From contig JASLNU010000116.1 of NCBI GenBank assembly GCA_030745835.1, positions 1-42,127 of the forward strand: a stretch of DNA of 42,127 nt, read 5' to 3'. The DNA comes from GCA-2687515 sp002687515 (GTDB lineage: Bacteria; Pseudomonadota; Alphaproteobacteria; Rhodospirillales; UBA2165). Below, piece by piece: positions 7,955 through 17,566 of the stretch (position 1 is the stretch's first letter; each line of letters begins with the position of its first letter). The notes under the pieces were generated by a model, which saw nothing but the letters and a program-made list of their open reading frames with translations, had not been told where the DNA came from and searched no databases. A program made the translations under genes and the position numbers.

Positions 7955-9153
7955 CTCTCGACCATAAAACCGAGCTCAATTCGGGTATACAGCGCAGTGT
8001 AACCGTACTTGGTTCGACCGGCTCTGTCGGCCGCAACACGCTGGATTTGATCGCCCGCGAACCGGATCGGTTCAAGGTCGAGGTGTTGACCGGCAACCGA
8101 AACGTCAAGCTGCTTGCCGAACAAGCCCGCATCTTCAAACCGGCACATGTCGCGGTCGGCGACGAAAGCGGCTACGAGGATCTGAAGAGCGAATTATCAG
8201 GCATGAAGATAGACATATCCGCCGGCCGCAAAGCCTTGGTGGAAGCGGCGATGCGACCGAGCGACCTGGTTCTTGCCGGTATTGTCGGTACGGCCGGACT
8301 GGAACCCACCATGGCCGCCGCCGAACGCGGCGCGATCATCGGCCTCGCTAATAAGGAAGGTCTTGTGTGCGCCGGCAACATGCTGGTTGAAGCGGTCAAA
8401 CAGAATGACGGTGCATTGATCCCGGTCGATTCGGAACACAACGCCATTTACCAGGTATTCGATTTCCGTCAATCCGATAGCGTCGAGAGGCTGATCCTGA
8501 CCGCGTCCGGCGGACCATTTCGCGAAACGCCGATTGACAAAATGTCGCGCGCCACGCCGAAGGAGGCGGTGGCCCATCCCAATTGGGACATGGGCGCAAA
8601 AATATCGGTCGATTCGGCAACCATGATGAACAAGGGGCTCGAGCTGATCGAGGCTTATTACCTTTTTCCGGTGCGCGAGGAACAGATCGAAATCCTGGTT
8701 CACCCGCAATCGGTGGTCCACTCGATGGTCGAATATGTCGACGGTTCGGTTCTCGCTCAACTCGGTTCTCCCGACATGCGCACGCCGATCTCATACGCCC
8801 TGTCGTGGCCGACACGTATGACAACGCCGTCGCCGCGCCTGCAATTGGATAAAATTGCAAATTTGACCTTCGAAGCGCCGGATATTAAAAGGTTCCCCGC
8901 CCTTGACTTGGCGCGCCAAGCGCTCCAGGCAGGGGGCACGGCGCCGGCAACGCTGAACGCCGCCAATGAAGTGGCGGTGCGGTACTTTTTGGATGAAACC
9001 ATCGGGTTTCTCGACATTTGCGGTGTCGTTGCCGACGTTTTGACTGAAATGCCGACGCTTGAACTGAATTCGATGGACGAGGTTTATGAAATAGATGGCG
9101 AAGCCCGAGGCAGGGCGGAACAACTTGTCAAACGCCTCGCAAGTAACAAATAA
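7945..9153 (+). CDS. dxr: 1-deoxy-D-xylulose 5-phosphate reductoisomerase
   Basis: NADPH-dependent conversion of DXP to methylerythritol phosphate, the first committed step of the non-mevalonate isoprenoid route. The Rossmann motif VLGSTGSVGRNTLD, GLANKEGLV, the metal/substrate site IPVDSEHNAIYQ, the flexible loop region TASGGPFR and SATMMNKGLE are all visible. The ATG at 7945 is preferred because GGCGGA lies 8 bases upstream; the ATG at 7951, overlapping the cdsA stop as ATGA, is the alternative. This gives 402 residues, typical of the family. Substrate supply for uppS three genes upstream explains the clustering. Confidence 0.96.
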   Translation: MEMTLDHKTELNSGIQRSVTVLGSTGSVGRNTLDLIAREPDRFKVEVLTGNRNVKLLAEQARIFKPAHVAVGDESGYEDLKSELSGMKIDISAGRKALVEAAMRPSDLVLAGIVGTAGLEPTMAAAERGAIIGLANKEGLVCAGNMLVEAVKQNDGALIPVDSEHNAIYQVFDFRQSDSVERLILTASGGPFRETPIDKMSRATPKEAVAHPNWDMGAKISVDSATMMNKGLELIEAYYLFPVREEQIEILVHPQSVVHSMVEYVDGSVLAQLGSPDMRTPISYALSWPTRMTTPSPRLQLDKIANLTFEAPDIKRFPALDLARQALQAGGTAPATLNAANEVAVRYFLDETIGFLDICGVVADVLTEMPTLELNSMDEVYEIDGEARGRAEQLVKRLASNK

Positions 9154-9195
9154 GCTTTATCGAACTATTTCAACAATTACTGCGACATGTAAAAA

Positions 9196-10383
9196 ATGGA
9201 ACCACTTCTACTCGTCGGCAACCTGATCAGCTTCATTTGGGAAACTGGAATTCCGTTCCTGATCGCCCTTACCGTCCTGGTCTTCGTGCACGAACTGGGG
9301 CACTACGCGATTGCGCGCTGGAACCGCGTGCGCGTCGAAGTCTTCTCAATCGGATTTGGCACCGAAATCAAGGGCTGGGACGACCAGCGCGGAACCCGTT
9401 GGAAGATTTGTGCCGTGCCGCTCGGCGGTTACGTTAAAATGTTTGGCGAAAGCGAAACAATTCGTGAGGAAAATGACGGCGAGGAAAGCGAACGGCCGAT
9501 GACCGACGCGGAAAAAGCCGTTTCCTTCCACCACAAATCCTTGATGCAACGCGCCGCCATCGTTGTTGCCGGCCCCTTGGTCAATTTTATTTTTGCGGTG
9601 ATTTTGTTCGCGGCGTTGTTCACCATTGCCGGCGTTCCCCAGATTGATCCGGACAAACCGTTGCTGGCGGTCGTCGGTTCGGTCACCTCAAACAGCGCCG
9701 CCGATAATGCCGGAATAAAACGTGGCGACAAGATCCTGAAAATGGGTTCGGCGCAAATAAATTCCTTTGCCGATCTTCAAGATGTGGTCCGCAAGAACCC
9801 TGGCGTTCGCATGGCTGCCAGCATCGAGCGGGGAAACGCGATACTGACCATTTACGTCATACCCAGCCGCCGCGAAGTAAAGTTGGACAACGGCAAGACT
9901 GAATTCCAAGGTCTTTTGGGCATAACCGCGGAACCGGGGGAAGTAATATATGTCCGAAAAAATCCGCTGAGCGCCATTTGGTTGGGCGTTGAGCGCACCT
10001 ACGCGATGACGGTGCGCATCCTGCAATATCTACGCGACGTTATCGTCGGCAAACGATCTGCGGACGATCTCGGCGGCATTATTAGGATTGCGCAAATCTC
10101 AGGCCAGGTTGCGGAGCTTGGTTTAACCTTTTATATCAGCTTCCTGGCGATACTTTCCGTGAATCTGGGGCTGATCAATTTGTTTCCCATACCGTTGCTT
10201 GATGGCGGGCATCTGGCGTTTTATGCGATCGAAGCCATTCGCGGTAAGCCGCTGGGTCAAAAGGCGCAGGAATATGGATTTAGGTTTGGGCTAATATTTG
10301 TTATCGCACTTTTTATTTTCGTCACTTGGAATGACCTTGTTCATTTAAAGTTTTTCGAGTTTATTAGCGGCCTCTTTACTTAA
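9196..10383 (+). CDS. rseP: RseP-type site-2 intramembrane metalloprotease
   Basis: Polytopic M50 zinc protease of the inner membrane that cleaves anti-sigma factors and leftover signal peptides. The zinc motif HELGH is at residues 32-36 in the first transmembrane helix, and the second metal-binding motif is in NLFPIPLLDGGHL near residue 335. A periplasmic PDZ region lies between (DNAGIKRGDKILKM, about residues 170-240). Length 395 residues is slightly shorter than E. coli RseP (450), consistent with a single clear PDZ domain. It sits directly before bamA, as is typical in proteobacteria. Confidence 0.94.
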   Translation: MEPLLLVGNLISFIWETGIPFLIALTVLVFVHELGHYAIARWNRVRVEVFSIGFGTEIKGWDDQRGTRWKICAVPLGGYVKMFGESETIREENDGEESERPMTDAEKAVSFHHKSLMQRAAIVVAGPLVNFIFAVILFAALFTIAGVPQIDPDKPLLAVVGSVTSNSAADNAGIKRGDKILKMGSAQINSFADLQDVVRKNPGVRMAASIERGNAILTIYVIPSRREVKLDNGKTEFQGLLGITAEPGEVIYVRKNPLSAIWLGVERTYAMTVRILQYLRDVIVGKRSADDLGGIIRIAQISGQVAELGLTFYISFLAILSVNLGLINLFPIPLLDGGHLAFYAIEAIRGKPLGQKAQEYGFRFGLIFVIALFIFVTWNDLVHLKFFEFISGLFT

Positions 10384-10406
10384 GTCCGCCTGCCAGGAGT
10401 TGAATT

Positions 10407-12683
10407 TTGTTTCGTTTTCGGGGCTTTATTCTTGCGACCCTAATAATTTTCGCATCGGCCGCCATGCAAGACGCGGCGGCGCAGAACCGTGCGGACCTGG
10501 TGCGTGAAATTATCGTCGAGGGGACTCAGAGAATTGAGCCCGAAACGGTGCGTTCATACCTTTTGCTGCAGACAGGGGACGCCTTCGATCCACGCCGCGT
10601 CGATCAGTCACTGAAAAGCCTCTATGCCACGGGACTGTTCGCCGATGTTGTAATATCCCGCGTTCAAAACAATTTGGTTGTCCGTGTCGTCGAAAATCCG
10701 GTTATCAACCGTATCGCGTTTGAGGGTAATCTGCGCATCGAGGACGAGATCCTGCGAAAAGAAGTGAGCTTAAGGCCGCGCGTCGTGTTCACGCGCACCA
10801 AAGTGCAGCAGGATGTGAAGCGCATCTTGGATGTATACAGGGTCAACGGCCGTTTTGCGGCAACCGTCGATCCGAAAGTTATCCGCCTCGATCAGAACCG
10901 GGCCGATATTGCGTTCGAAATCGACGAAGGCCCGCTGACCAAGGTTGAAAAAATCAATTTTATAGGCAATCGGGTCGAGAGCGATTCGGACCTTCGCGAT
11001 ATTATCCGGACCAAGGAAACTGCCTTTTATCGATTTTTCTCGACCGATGATACCTATGACCCGGATCGAGTGACTTTCGACCGGGAACTGCTGCGCCGGT
11101 ATTATTTGAGCGAGGGCTACGCCGATTTCCGTGTCGAATCGTCGGTCGCCGAATTGACCCCGGATCGTTCGGCTTTCTTTTTGACATTCACTGTAGAGGA
11201 AGGCGAGCGTTATAAATTCGGAAACACGGACGTGGCGGTCGGCATTCGCGGTGTTGACGGCAACGATCTAAGCTCCCTGATAGAATTCGAAAGCGAAGAT
11301 TGGTACGACAGCCGTAAAGTCGATAAAGCGGTTGAAGATATCACCGACCGGGTCGGAACGCTTGGCTTCGCGTTCGTCGAAGTCAGGCCACGCGTAAGAC
11401 GAAATCGCGAGAGCCGGACGATCGACATAACATACGAAGTTAATGAAGGACCGCGCGTATTCGTTGAGCGCATTGATATTACCGGCAACGTTCGAACCTC
11501 TGACAAGGTCATTCGCCGGGAAATTCAGTTGGTTGAAGGCGATGCCTTCAACGCGGCAAAAGTGCGGCGTTCCAGACAACGAATTCGCGATCTAAATTTT
11601 TTCAGCAAGGTGGATATCGAAAACCTGCCGGGAAGCGCCGAAGACAAGGCGGTCATCAAGGTCGAGGTAGAGGAAAAATCGACAGGCGCGCTGAGCATCG
11701 GCATCGGTTACGCAACCGATTCAGGCCCCCTAATTGATCTCGGCGTAAAGGAAAGGAACTTGCTGGGGCTCGGTCAAAAATTATCCTTTAGCACGTCTGT
11801 TGCCGCCGAGAAAACGACTTTCAACTTGGCATTCACGGAACCCTATTTCCTTGATCGTGAAGTTTCGGCCGGGTTTGATATCTTCCATACCAACACCGAC
11901 CTGCAAGATACGCGATCGCTCGATGCCCGTAAAACGGGCGTTGGGCTGAGGCTCGGATACCGTTTGAGTGAAGACTTGAGACAAAATCTGCAATACACGT
12001 TTGAATATTCGGAAGTTAAGAATGTTGCGTCCAATGCATCGGTACTCATCAAGGCGCAGGAACGGGAGAGATATGCCTCGAAAATCGGTCATATACTCGA
12101 ATATGATCTGCGCGATAGCCGATTGAACCCGACCGACGGCCTTGTCGCCCGGATGACGAACGAGGTGGCCGGAATTGGTGGAAACGTTCGTTTCTTGAAG
12201 AATATTGTCCAGGCTGGCCAATATTATTCTCCGGCGAAGGGTTGGATTTTGTCGCTGACCGGGCGCACCGGATACATTTATGGGCTAGGCGAAGACGTGC
12301 AAATTCCCGATCGATTTTTCCTCGGTGGCGACAACCTGCGAGGCTTCGCGACCGCCGGCGCCGGCCCTCGCGATAAAGTCACAAAAGACGCCCTAGGTGG
12401 TGAATGGATCTATCTGGCCAGCTTGCAATTACAGTTGCCGCTCGGTTTACCGGATGAATTGGGGGTATCGGGCAGGGTTTTCACCGATATGGGCAGCTCG
12501 GGGAGAATTAACCCTTCCAATTCCGACGTGTCCGATACGGGCAATCTGCGCGCATCCGCTGGGGCCGGTTTCGGCTGGGTTTCGCCATTTGGGCCCGTCA
12601 ACGTTGATTTCGGCTTTCCGTTGTTAAAGGACAGCGTCGATATAAAGGAAACCATAAGGTTAAATTTTGGAACGAGGTTCTAG
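10407..12683 (+). CDS. bamA: Outer membrane protein assembly factor BamA
   Basis: Core of the BAM complex that folds beta-barrel proteins into the outer membrane. Residues 1-25 are a signal peptide (ending DAAAQ). Five POTRA repeats follow over about residues 30-420 (for example INRIAFEGNLRIEDE, VFVERIDITGNVRTSD), then the barrel. The loop-6 lock motif appears as GGDNLRGF, and the chain ends in LNFGTRF with a terminal aromatic residue. The start is a TTG at 10407: AGGAG at 10396-10400 is correctly placed and no in-frame ATG precedes the signal peptide. It is followed by skp after 3 bases. Confidence 0.96.
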   Translation: MFRFRGFILATLIIFASAAMQDAAAQNRADLVREIIVEGTQRIEPETVRSYLLLQTGDAFDPRRVDQSLKSLYATGLFADVVISRVQNNLVVRVVENPVINRIAFEGNLRIEDEILRKEVSLRPRVVFTRTKVQQDVKRILDVYRVNGRFAATVDPKVIRLDQNRADIAFEIDEGPLTKVEKINFIGNRVESDSDLRDIIRTKETAFYRFFSTDDTYDPDRVTFDRELLRRYYLSEGYADFRVESSVAELTPDRSAFFLTFTVEEGERYKFGNTDVAVGIRGVDGNDLSSLIEFESEDWYDSRKVDKAVEDITDRVGTLGFAFVEVRPRVRRNRESRTIDITYEVNEGPRVFVERIDITGNVRTSDKVIRREIQLVEGDAFNAAKVRRSRQRIRDLNFFSKVDIENLPGSAEDKAVIKVEVEEKSTGALSIGIGYATDSGPLIDLGVKERNLLGLGQKLSFSTSVAAEKTTFNLAFTEPYFLDREVSAGFDIFHTNTDLQDTRSLDARKTGVGLRLGYRLSEDLRQNLQYTFEYSEVKNVASNASVLIKAQERERYASKIGHILEYDLRDSRLNPTDGLVARMTNEVAGIGGNVRFLKNIVQAGQYYSPAKGWILSLTGRTGYIYGLGEDVQIPDRFFLGGDNLRGFATAGAGPRDKVTKDALGGEWIYLASLQLQLPLGLPDELGVSGRVFTDMGSSGRINPSNSDVSDTGNLRASAGAGFGWVSPFGPVNVDFGFPLLKDSVDIKETIRLNFGTRF

Positions 12684-12686
12684 TTC

Positions 12687-13262
12687 ATGTCATCACCTAA
12701 GTTTGCGGCGCTTGTATTTTCAATTTATCTGATAACGAACTTGTTCGTCGCTGCGGCATATTCGCAGGAAAATGTCATTCAATTCAAATTAGGTGTCGTC
12801 GACATTGTCCGATTGACCCAATCTTCGCTCTTGAGCAAGGACATCGCCCGTCAGAAAGATGGCAGGCGCAAAGAATTCAGGACCGAAATTAAAAGCGAGG
12901 AATCAGAGCTACGTAAATTGAAGGAAGAATTGCAGAAACAGCGCGTGATCCTGTCTCCCGCCGCGTTCGAACAGGAAGTCAAAAATTTCCGCCAAAGAGA
13001 AATTGGTCTGCAGAAGAAAGTTCAACAGAGAAATCAGGAATTCAACCGGCTTCGCGTTTTTACAAACCGCGTTTTCATTCAGGAACTAAATAGGGCATTG
13101 GCCGATGTAACGAAAAAACACAATTTCACCTTGATATTGCGTAAAAGCGGGGTGCTCGTCCATGCAGATGTCTTCGACATCACGTCCTTGGTCTTGGCGC
13201 AGATCAACAAAAATGCACCAAATTTCAAGATTCCCGATGTCCTGCCGAAGCCTGAAAAATGA
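12687..13262 (+). CDS. skp: OmpH/Skp family periplasmic chaperone
   Basis: Periplasmic holdase for unfolded outer-membrane proteins. A signal peptide spans about residues 1-26 (cleavage near AYSQ), then a short beta segment (KLGVVDIVRLTQSS) and a long charged coiled coil (about residues 55-125, rich in K, E, Q, R) forming the tentacle, then the C-terminal body (FTLILRKSGVLVHAD). At 191 residues it matches the family. Sequence is poorly conserved in this family, so the call rests on architecture and its place between bamA and lpxD. Confidence 0.88.
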   Translation: MSSPKFAALVFSIYLITNLFVAAAYSQENVIQFKLGVVDIVRLTQSSLLSKDIARQKDGRRKEFRTEIKSEESELRKLKEELQKQRVILSPAAFEQEVKNFRQREIGLQKKVQQRNQEFNRLRVFTNRVFIQELNRALADVTKKHNFTLILRKSGVLVHADVFDITSLVLAQINKNAPNFKIPDVLPKPEK

Positions 13263-13265
13263 ATA

Positions 13266-14300
13266 ATGGCGGACGCCCGGTTTTTTGATAGGGCGGGTCC
13301 GTTTAGCCTCGAGACTCTGGCCCGCGTGGCCGGCGCGGATATCGCCGGCGCCGAACCCCAGGTGGCCGAATTTACCGACGTTCTTCCGCTGCAAATGGCG
13401 GGTCCGGGGGATGTCAGCTTTATCGACAACCGGCGATATGTAAACGCCTTTCGCAAGACCAACGCGGGCCTGATAATCGTCGCCCCGGATCTGGCCTCCA
13501 AGGCGCCGCCGGAAGCCGCGCTCCTGGTTACCGGCGATCCCTATCGCGGTTACGCCAAGGTATCGCAGTTGTTCTATCCGAATGCGCCGGCGGCCGGGCA
13601 TTCCTTGGAACGGGCGACGGTTTCGCCATCCGCTCAAATCGGCGAACGGGTGGTATTGAGGGAAGGCGCGGTTATTGGCGATGATTGTATTATCGGCGAC
13701 GGTTGTGTCATCGGCGAACACACGGTTATCGCGAGGGGGGTGCGGTTGGGCGATTCGTGCCAAATCGGTCCGAATTGCACATTGATGTGCTGCACCATCG
13801 GCGCCGGCGTAATCCTGCATCCCGGCGTCAGAATTGGTCAGGATGGTTTCGGCTTCGCGCCCGGTGCGCCGGAGCACGAGAAAGTCCCGCAGCTTGGGGC
13901 GGTCATCGTTGAAGATAACGTTGAACTGGGTGCTAATACCGCGGTCGACCGCGGCGCCGGTCCAAACACCATCATCGGCGCCGGGACCAAGATTGATAAT
14001 CTCTGCCAAATCGGACATAACGTTGAATTGGGCAGGGGCTGCCTGCTGGCGGCCCAGGTCGGGATATCGGGCAGCACGAAAGTGGGAAATTATGTCATGA
14101 TTGGCGGCCAAGCGGGTATCGCGGGTCATCTGGAAATTGGCGATGGCGCAAAGATCGCGGCGAAAAGCGGCGTCACCAAGGACATTCCAGCGGGAATGAC
14201 GGTCGCCGGTTATCCGGCGATCAAGTCAACCGAGCATTGGCGTAATCTGGCCGCGGTCAATCGGCTGCGCAGCAAAGACAGGGGCAGTGATGATGGATAG
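13266..14300 (+). CDS. lpxD: UDP-3-O-acylglucosamine N-acyltransferase
   Basis: Third step of lipid A synthesis: transfers 3-hydroxyacyl from acyl-carrier protein to UDP-3-O-acylglucosamine. The N-terminal uridine-binding domain (residues 1-100) is followed by many left-handed beta-helix hexapeptide repeats (IGDDCIIGDGCVIGEH, VILHPGVRIGQDGFGF) and the catalytic-histidine region CQIGHNVELG. Length 344 is normal. The end overlaps the start of fabZ by about 11 bases. Confidence 0.96.
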   Translation: MADARFFDRAGPFSLETLARVAGADIAGAEPQVAEFTDVLPLQMAGPGDVSFIDNRRYVNAFRKTNAGLIIVAPDLASKAPPEAALLVTGDPYRGYAKVSQLFYPNAPAAGHSLERATVSPSAQIGERVVLREGAVIGDDCIIGDGCVIGEHTVIARGVRLGDSCQIGPNCTLMCCTIGAGVILHPGVRIGQDGFGFAPGAPEHEKVPQLGAVIVEDNVELGANTAVDRGAGPNTIIGAGTKIDNLCQIGHNVELGRGCLLAAQVGISGSTKVGNYVMIGGQAGIAGHLEIGDGAKIAAKSGVTKDIPAGMTVAGYPAIKSTEHWRNLAAVNRLRSKDRGSDDG

Positions 14301-14760
14301 CAACGCGCCGGCAAAGGACGCGACGGCGCTGGATATCGAACAAATTATCCAGCTCATTCCGCACCGCTATCCGATCCTGTTGATCGATAAAGTCCGGGAT
14401 ATCAAACTGGGTGAAAGCGCAACCGGCATCAAGAACGTCACCATCAACGAACATTTTTTCCAAGGGCATTTTCCGGGACGGCCGGTTATGCCGGGCGTTT
14501 TAATCATCGAAGCGATGGCGCAGACCGCGGCGGCTTTGGTCGGCGTATCGATGGGCGAAGAGGCCGAGGATAAACTTGTCTATTTCATGTCCATTGAGAA
14601 TGCCCGTTTCCGCAAACCTGTCACGCCCGGCGATGTACTCAACATAGATGTCGAAAAGAAACGGCAGCGCGGCGCCGTTTGGAAATTCGACGGCGTTGCA
14701 AAAGTCGACGGCGATGCCGTCGCTGAAGCCACTTTCACCGCGATGATCGTTGACCCATGA
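14290..14760 (+). CDS. fabZ: 3-hydroxyacyl-[ACP] dehydratase
   Basis: Hot-dog-fold dehydratase of fatty-acid elongation, drawing on the same hydroxyacyl-ACP pool as LpxA and LpxD. The signatures IPHRYPILLID, NEHFFQGHFPGRPVMPGVLIIEAMAQ (split here by the catalytic His in GHFPGRPVMPG and Glu in IEAMAQ) are present. The start is one of GTG 14287, ATG 14290 or ATG 14293, all overlapping the lpxD end; AGGGGC upstream favours 14290. It ends in an ATGA overlap with lpxA. Confidence 0.96.
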   Translation: MMDSNAPAKDATALDIEQIIQLIPHRYPILLIDKVRDIKLGESATGIKNVTINEHFFQGHFPGRPVMPGVLIIEAMAQTAAALVGVSMGEEAEDKLVYFMSIENARFRKPVTPGDVLNIDVEKKRQRGAVWKFDGVAKVDGDAVAEATFTAMIVDP

Positions 14761-15557
14761 GCAATATTCATCCCACCGCGATTATCGACGGCAGCGCACA
14801 ACTGGGCGAAGATGTCAGCATCGGTCCTTATTGCACTGTCGGCTCCGAGGTCTCCTTGGGTGATGGTGTCGTCCTGCATTCGCATGTCGTGGTGGCGGGC
14901 CGCACCCGCATCGGCAGCGGAACCCAGATATATCCATTCGCATCGATCGGCCACTGTCCCCAGGATCTAAAATACCAGGGCGAGCCGTCATCGCTCGAAA
15001 TCGGACGCGATAATGTTATCCGCGAACATGTGACCATGAATCCCGGAACCGAGGGCGGCGGCATGCTCACCAAAGTCGGTGACGGCTGTTTGTTCATGAT
15101 CGGCGCCCACATAGCGCATGATTGTCAAATCGGCAACCACACCATCTTCGTAAATAACGCGACCCTGGGTGGACATGTTGAGATTGGCGACTGGGCCATC
15201 ATCGGCGGCCTGTCGGCGGTGCATCAATTCGTGCGCATCGGGCGCCACGCCATGGTCGGCGGCATGTCGGGGGTCGAAAATGACGTCATTCCATACGGCT
15301 CGGTGTTCGGCAACCGGGCTCATTTGTCGGGCTTGAACCTGGTCGGATTGAAACGCCGTGAATTTTCCCGCGACAACATCCATGATTTGCGGCGCGCCTA
15401 CCGCCTGATATTTGCCCAGGAAGGCACCCTCGCCGAACGCCTTGCCGATGTGTCGGAACTGTTCAGCGGCGTCGAACCGGTGATGGAAATAGTCGAATTC
15501 GTGGGGGTAAATTCATCCCGCTCCATCTGCCAACCGCTGCTCGAGGATGCCGCCTAA
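14757..15557 (+). CDS. lpxA: UDP-N-acetylglucosamine O-acyltransferase
   Basis: First step of lipid A synthesis: transfers 3-hydroxyacyl from ACP to the 3-OH of UDP-GlcNAc. The opening MSNIHPTAIIDGSAQLGEDV is typical; the beta-helix hexapeptides run to about residue 190, with the catalytic-base region GAHIAHDCQIGN, then a helical C-terminal domain (GLKRREFSRDNIHDLRRAYR). 266 residues. It overlaps fabZ by ATGA and lpxI by about 11 bases, so the lpx genes are tightly coupled. Confidence 0.97.
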   Translation: MSNIHPTAIIDGSAQLGEDVSIGPYCTVGSEVSLGDGVVLHSHVVVAGRTRIGSGTQIYPFASIGHCPQDLKYQGEPSSLEIGRDNVIREHVTMNPGTEGGGMLTKVGDGCLFMIGAHIAHDCQIGNHTIFVNNATLGGHVEIGDWAIIGGLSAVHQFVRIGRHAMVGGMSGVENDVIPYGSVFGNRAHLSGLNLVGLKRREFSRDNIHDLRRAYRLIFAQEGTLAERLADVSELFSGVEPVMEIVEFVGVNSSRSICQPLLEDAA

Positions 15558-16386
15558 ACTGGGTATATTGGCGGGCGGCGGCGAACTGCCGAAACGCCTG
15601 ATCGAACTATGCCGGTCGACCGGCCGGGAATATTTCGTAATCGCCTTCCAGGAACAGGCCGATGCCGAATTAACCTTGGGTACGCCACACGCATGGCTGC
15701 GCATCGGCGCCGGCGCAAAAATACTGGAAACCCTGAAGCGCGAAAAGGTGGCCGAGCTGGTGATGGCCGGACGTATCAAGCGCCCACCTCTTGCGCAGCT
15801 GAAACCGGATGCCTACACGGCCCGGTTCATCGCCAAGATCGGCCGCCGCATGATCGGCGACAACAACCTTTTATCGGCCATCGCCGAGGAATTCGAGAAT
15901 GAGGGATTTCGCATCATCGGCGCCGATGAACTTATTCAAGATATCGTCGCTCCGGCGGGTGTCTTGGGCGCCATAGCGCCCAGTCAATCGGATTTACGCG
16001 ATATAGACAGAGGCATCGAAGCCGCGCGGCAATTGGGCGAGCGCGATGCCGGGCAAGCGGTTATTGTCCTGGGTGAAACAGTGATCGAGCGCGAAACCGA
16101 GGACGGAACAGACGCCATGATCGAGCGCTTTGCAGGCCAATTCGGCGGCCAACCGGATATGCAGGGCGGGGTGCTCGTAAAAATGAAAAAACCAAGGCAG
16201 GACCGGCGCGTCGATCTTCCGACCATTGGTGCAAAAACGATTGAGCTTGCTGCCTCGGCGGGCCTTCGCGGCGTCGCCATCGAAGCGGGCAATGCCCTGG
16301 TGCTCGACCTGCCAGGCACCATCGGCAAAGCCGACGAGGTTGGTATTTTTGTAGTTGGGGTGGCGGCAAATGATCAGCGCGAATAG
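15547..16386 (+). CDS. lpxI: UDP-2,3-diacylglucosamine pyrophosphatase LpxI
   Basis: Hydrolyses UDP-2,3-diacylglucosamine to lipid X; it replaces LpxH in most alphaproteobacteria. The N-terminal GILAGGGELPKRLIE and the C-terminal block VKMKKPRQDRRVDLPTIG with GLRGVAIEAGNALVLD are the LpxI (DUF1009) hallmarks. Length 279 fits. Its presence between lpxA and lpxB, with overlaps at both ends, gives independent support and points to an alphaproteobacterial host. Confidence 0.95.
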   Translation: MPPKLGILAGGGELPKRLIELCRSTGREYFVIAFQEQADAELTLGTPHAWLRIGAGAKILETLKREKVAELVMAGRIKRPPLAQLKPDAYTARFIAKIGRRMIGDNNLLSAIAEEFENEGFRIIGADELIQDIVAPAGVLGAIAPSQSDLRDIDRGIEAARQLGERDAGQAVIVLGETVIERETEDGTDAMIERFAGQFGGQPDMQGGVLVKMKKPRQDRRVDLPTIGAKTIELAASAGLRGVAIEAGNALVLDLPGTIGKADEVGIFVVGVAANDQRE

Positions 16387-17566
16387 TGCCAACGGCGCGC
16401 GGCCACTGGTTTATCTGGTGGCCGGCGAGCCATCCGGGGATCGCCTCGGCAAACGCTTGATGGCCGCGCTCAAACAGAAAACCAACAATCAGATCGAATT
16501 TCGCGGTATCGGCGGACCGCTGATGACCGGCGAGGGCCTGGACAGCCGATTTCCGATGGCCGAGTTAAGCGTCATGGGCTTCGCCGAGGTGCTGCCCAGA
16601 TTACCGGCTCTTCTGCGCCACATCCGCGAAACCGCCGACGATATCTTGCGCTCACGGCCGCGCGTGGCAGTGACCATCGACACGCCTGATTTTTCCTTGA
16701 GGGTCGCGAAACGGCTAGGCGGACGGGGCATCCCGCTGGTGCACTATGTGGCGCCCTCGGTCTGGGCGTGGAAGCCGGGCCGCGCAAGAAAAATGGCGGA
16801 ATATCTCGATCACGTATTGACCCTGTTGCCTTTCGAGCCGCCTTACTTCACGCGTCACGGCTTGGCGGCGACGTTTGTCGGCCATCCGGTCCTTGAAAGC
16901 GGCGCCGCCGACGGCGACGGCAAAGCCTTCCGTGAACGGCATCGAATTCCGCTGCAAGCGCCGCTCATTTGCCTGCTGCCGGGCAGCCGGTCGAGCGAAA
17001 TTCGGCGCCTGCTGCCGATCTTCAAAGAGGTGCGGGCAAGGCTTATGCGCAAGCATCCGGAACTCCGGACCGTCCTGCCGACGGTTCAGCACCTTGATCG
17101 GGAGATGCGCGCCGCGATCGCCGATTGGCCGCGGCCGCCGCTGATCATCGGCGGCGAAGCGGAAAAATTTGATGCCTTTGCCGCCGCCAACGCGGCACTC
17201 GCGGCATCGGGCACCGTCGGATTGGAGCTTGCCATGGCGGCAACACCGCATGTGGTGAGCTATCGGATGAACCCGTTCAGCGCAATTTTAGCGCGTATAA
17301 TGGTCAAGGCTGAGTACGTGCATCTGGTTAATCTGGTGCTTGGCGAAGAGGCGGTACCGGAATTCCTGCTTGGCGCCTGCCGTCCGGGGCCGATCACCGA
17401 ATCCATGCACACATTACTCAGTGACCAGGACGCCGCCAGCAGGCAAACGGCCAAATTTGAACAGGCGTTGGGAAAATTAGGCGCCGCCGGCAACTCTCCG
17501 GGCGAGGCCGCCGCCGAAAAAGTCCTTGAGTTGATGCGATGGTCGGATAGCGGCGCCGGCGGTTAG
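16370..17566 (+). CDS. lpxB: Lipid-A-disaccharide synthase
   Basis: GT19 glycosyltransferase that joins lipid X and UDP-diacylglucosamine into the lipid A disaccharide at the inner membrane. Signatures: LVYLVAGEPSGDRLG at the N terminus, YVAPSVWAWKPGRARKMA, TFVGHPVLE, LLPGSRSSEI, and SGTVGLELAMAATPHVVSYR. The ATG at 16370 overlaps the lpxI end; an in-frame TTG at 16355 is less likely. This gives 398 residues. The TAG stop overlaps the stop of the convergent gltA in the tetranucleotide TTAG. Confidence 0.96.
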   Translation: MISANSANGARPLVYLVAGEPSGDRLGKRLMAALKQKTNNQIEFRGIGGPLMTGEGLDSRFPMAELSVMGFAEVLPRLPALLRHIRETADDILRSRPRVAVTIDTPDFSLRVAKRLGGRGIPLVHYVAPSVWAWKPGRARKMAEYLDHVLTLLPFEPPYFTRHGLAATFVGHPVLESGAADGDGKAFRERHRIPLQAPLICLLPGSRSSEIRRLLPIFKEVRARLMRKHPELRTVLPTVQHLDREMRAAIADWPRPPLIIGGEAEKFDAFAAANAALAASGTVGLELAMAATPHVVSYRMNPFSAILARIMVKAEYVHLVNLVLGEEAVPEFLLGACRPGPITESMHTLLSDQDAASRQTAKFEQALGKLGAAGNSPGEAAAEKVLELMRWSDSGAGG

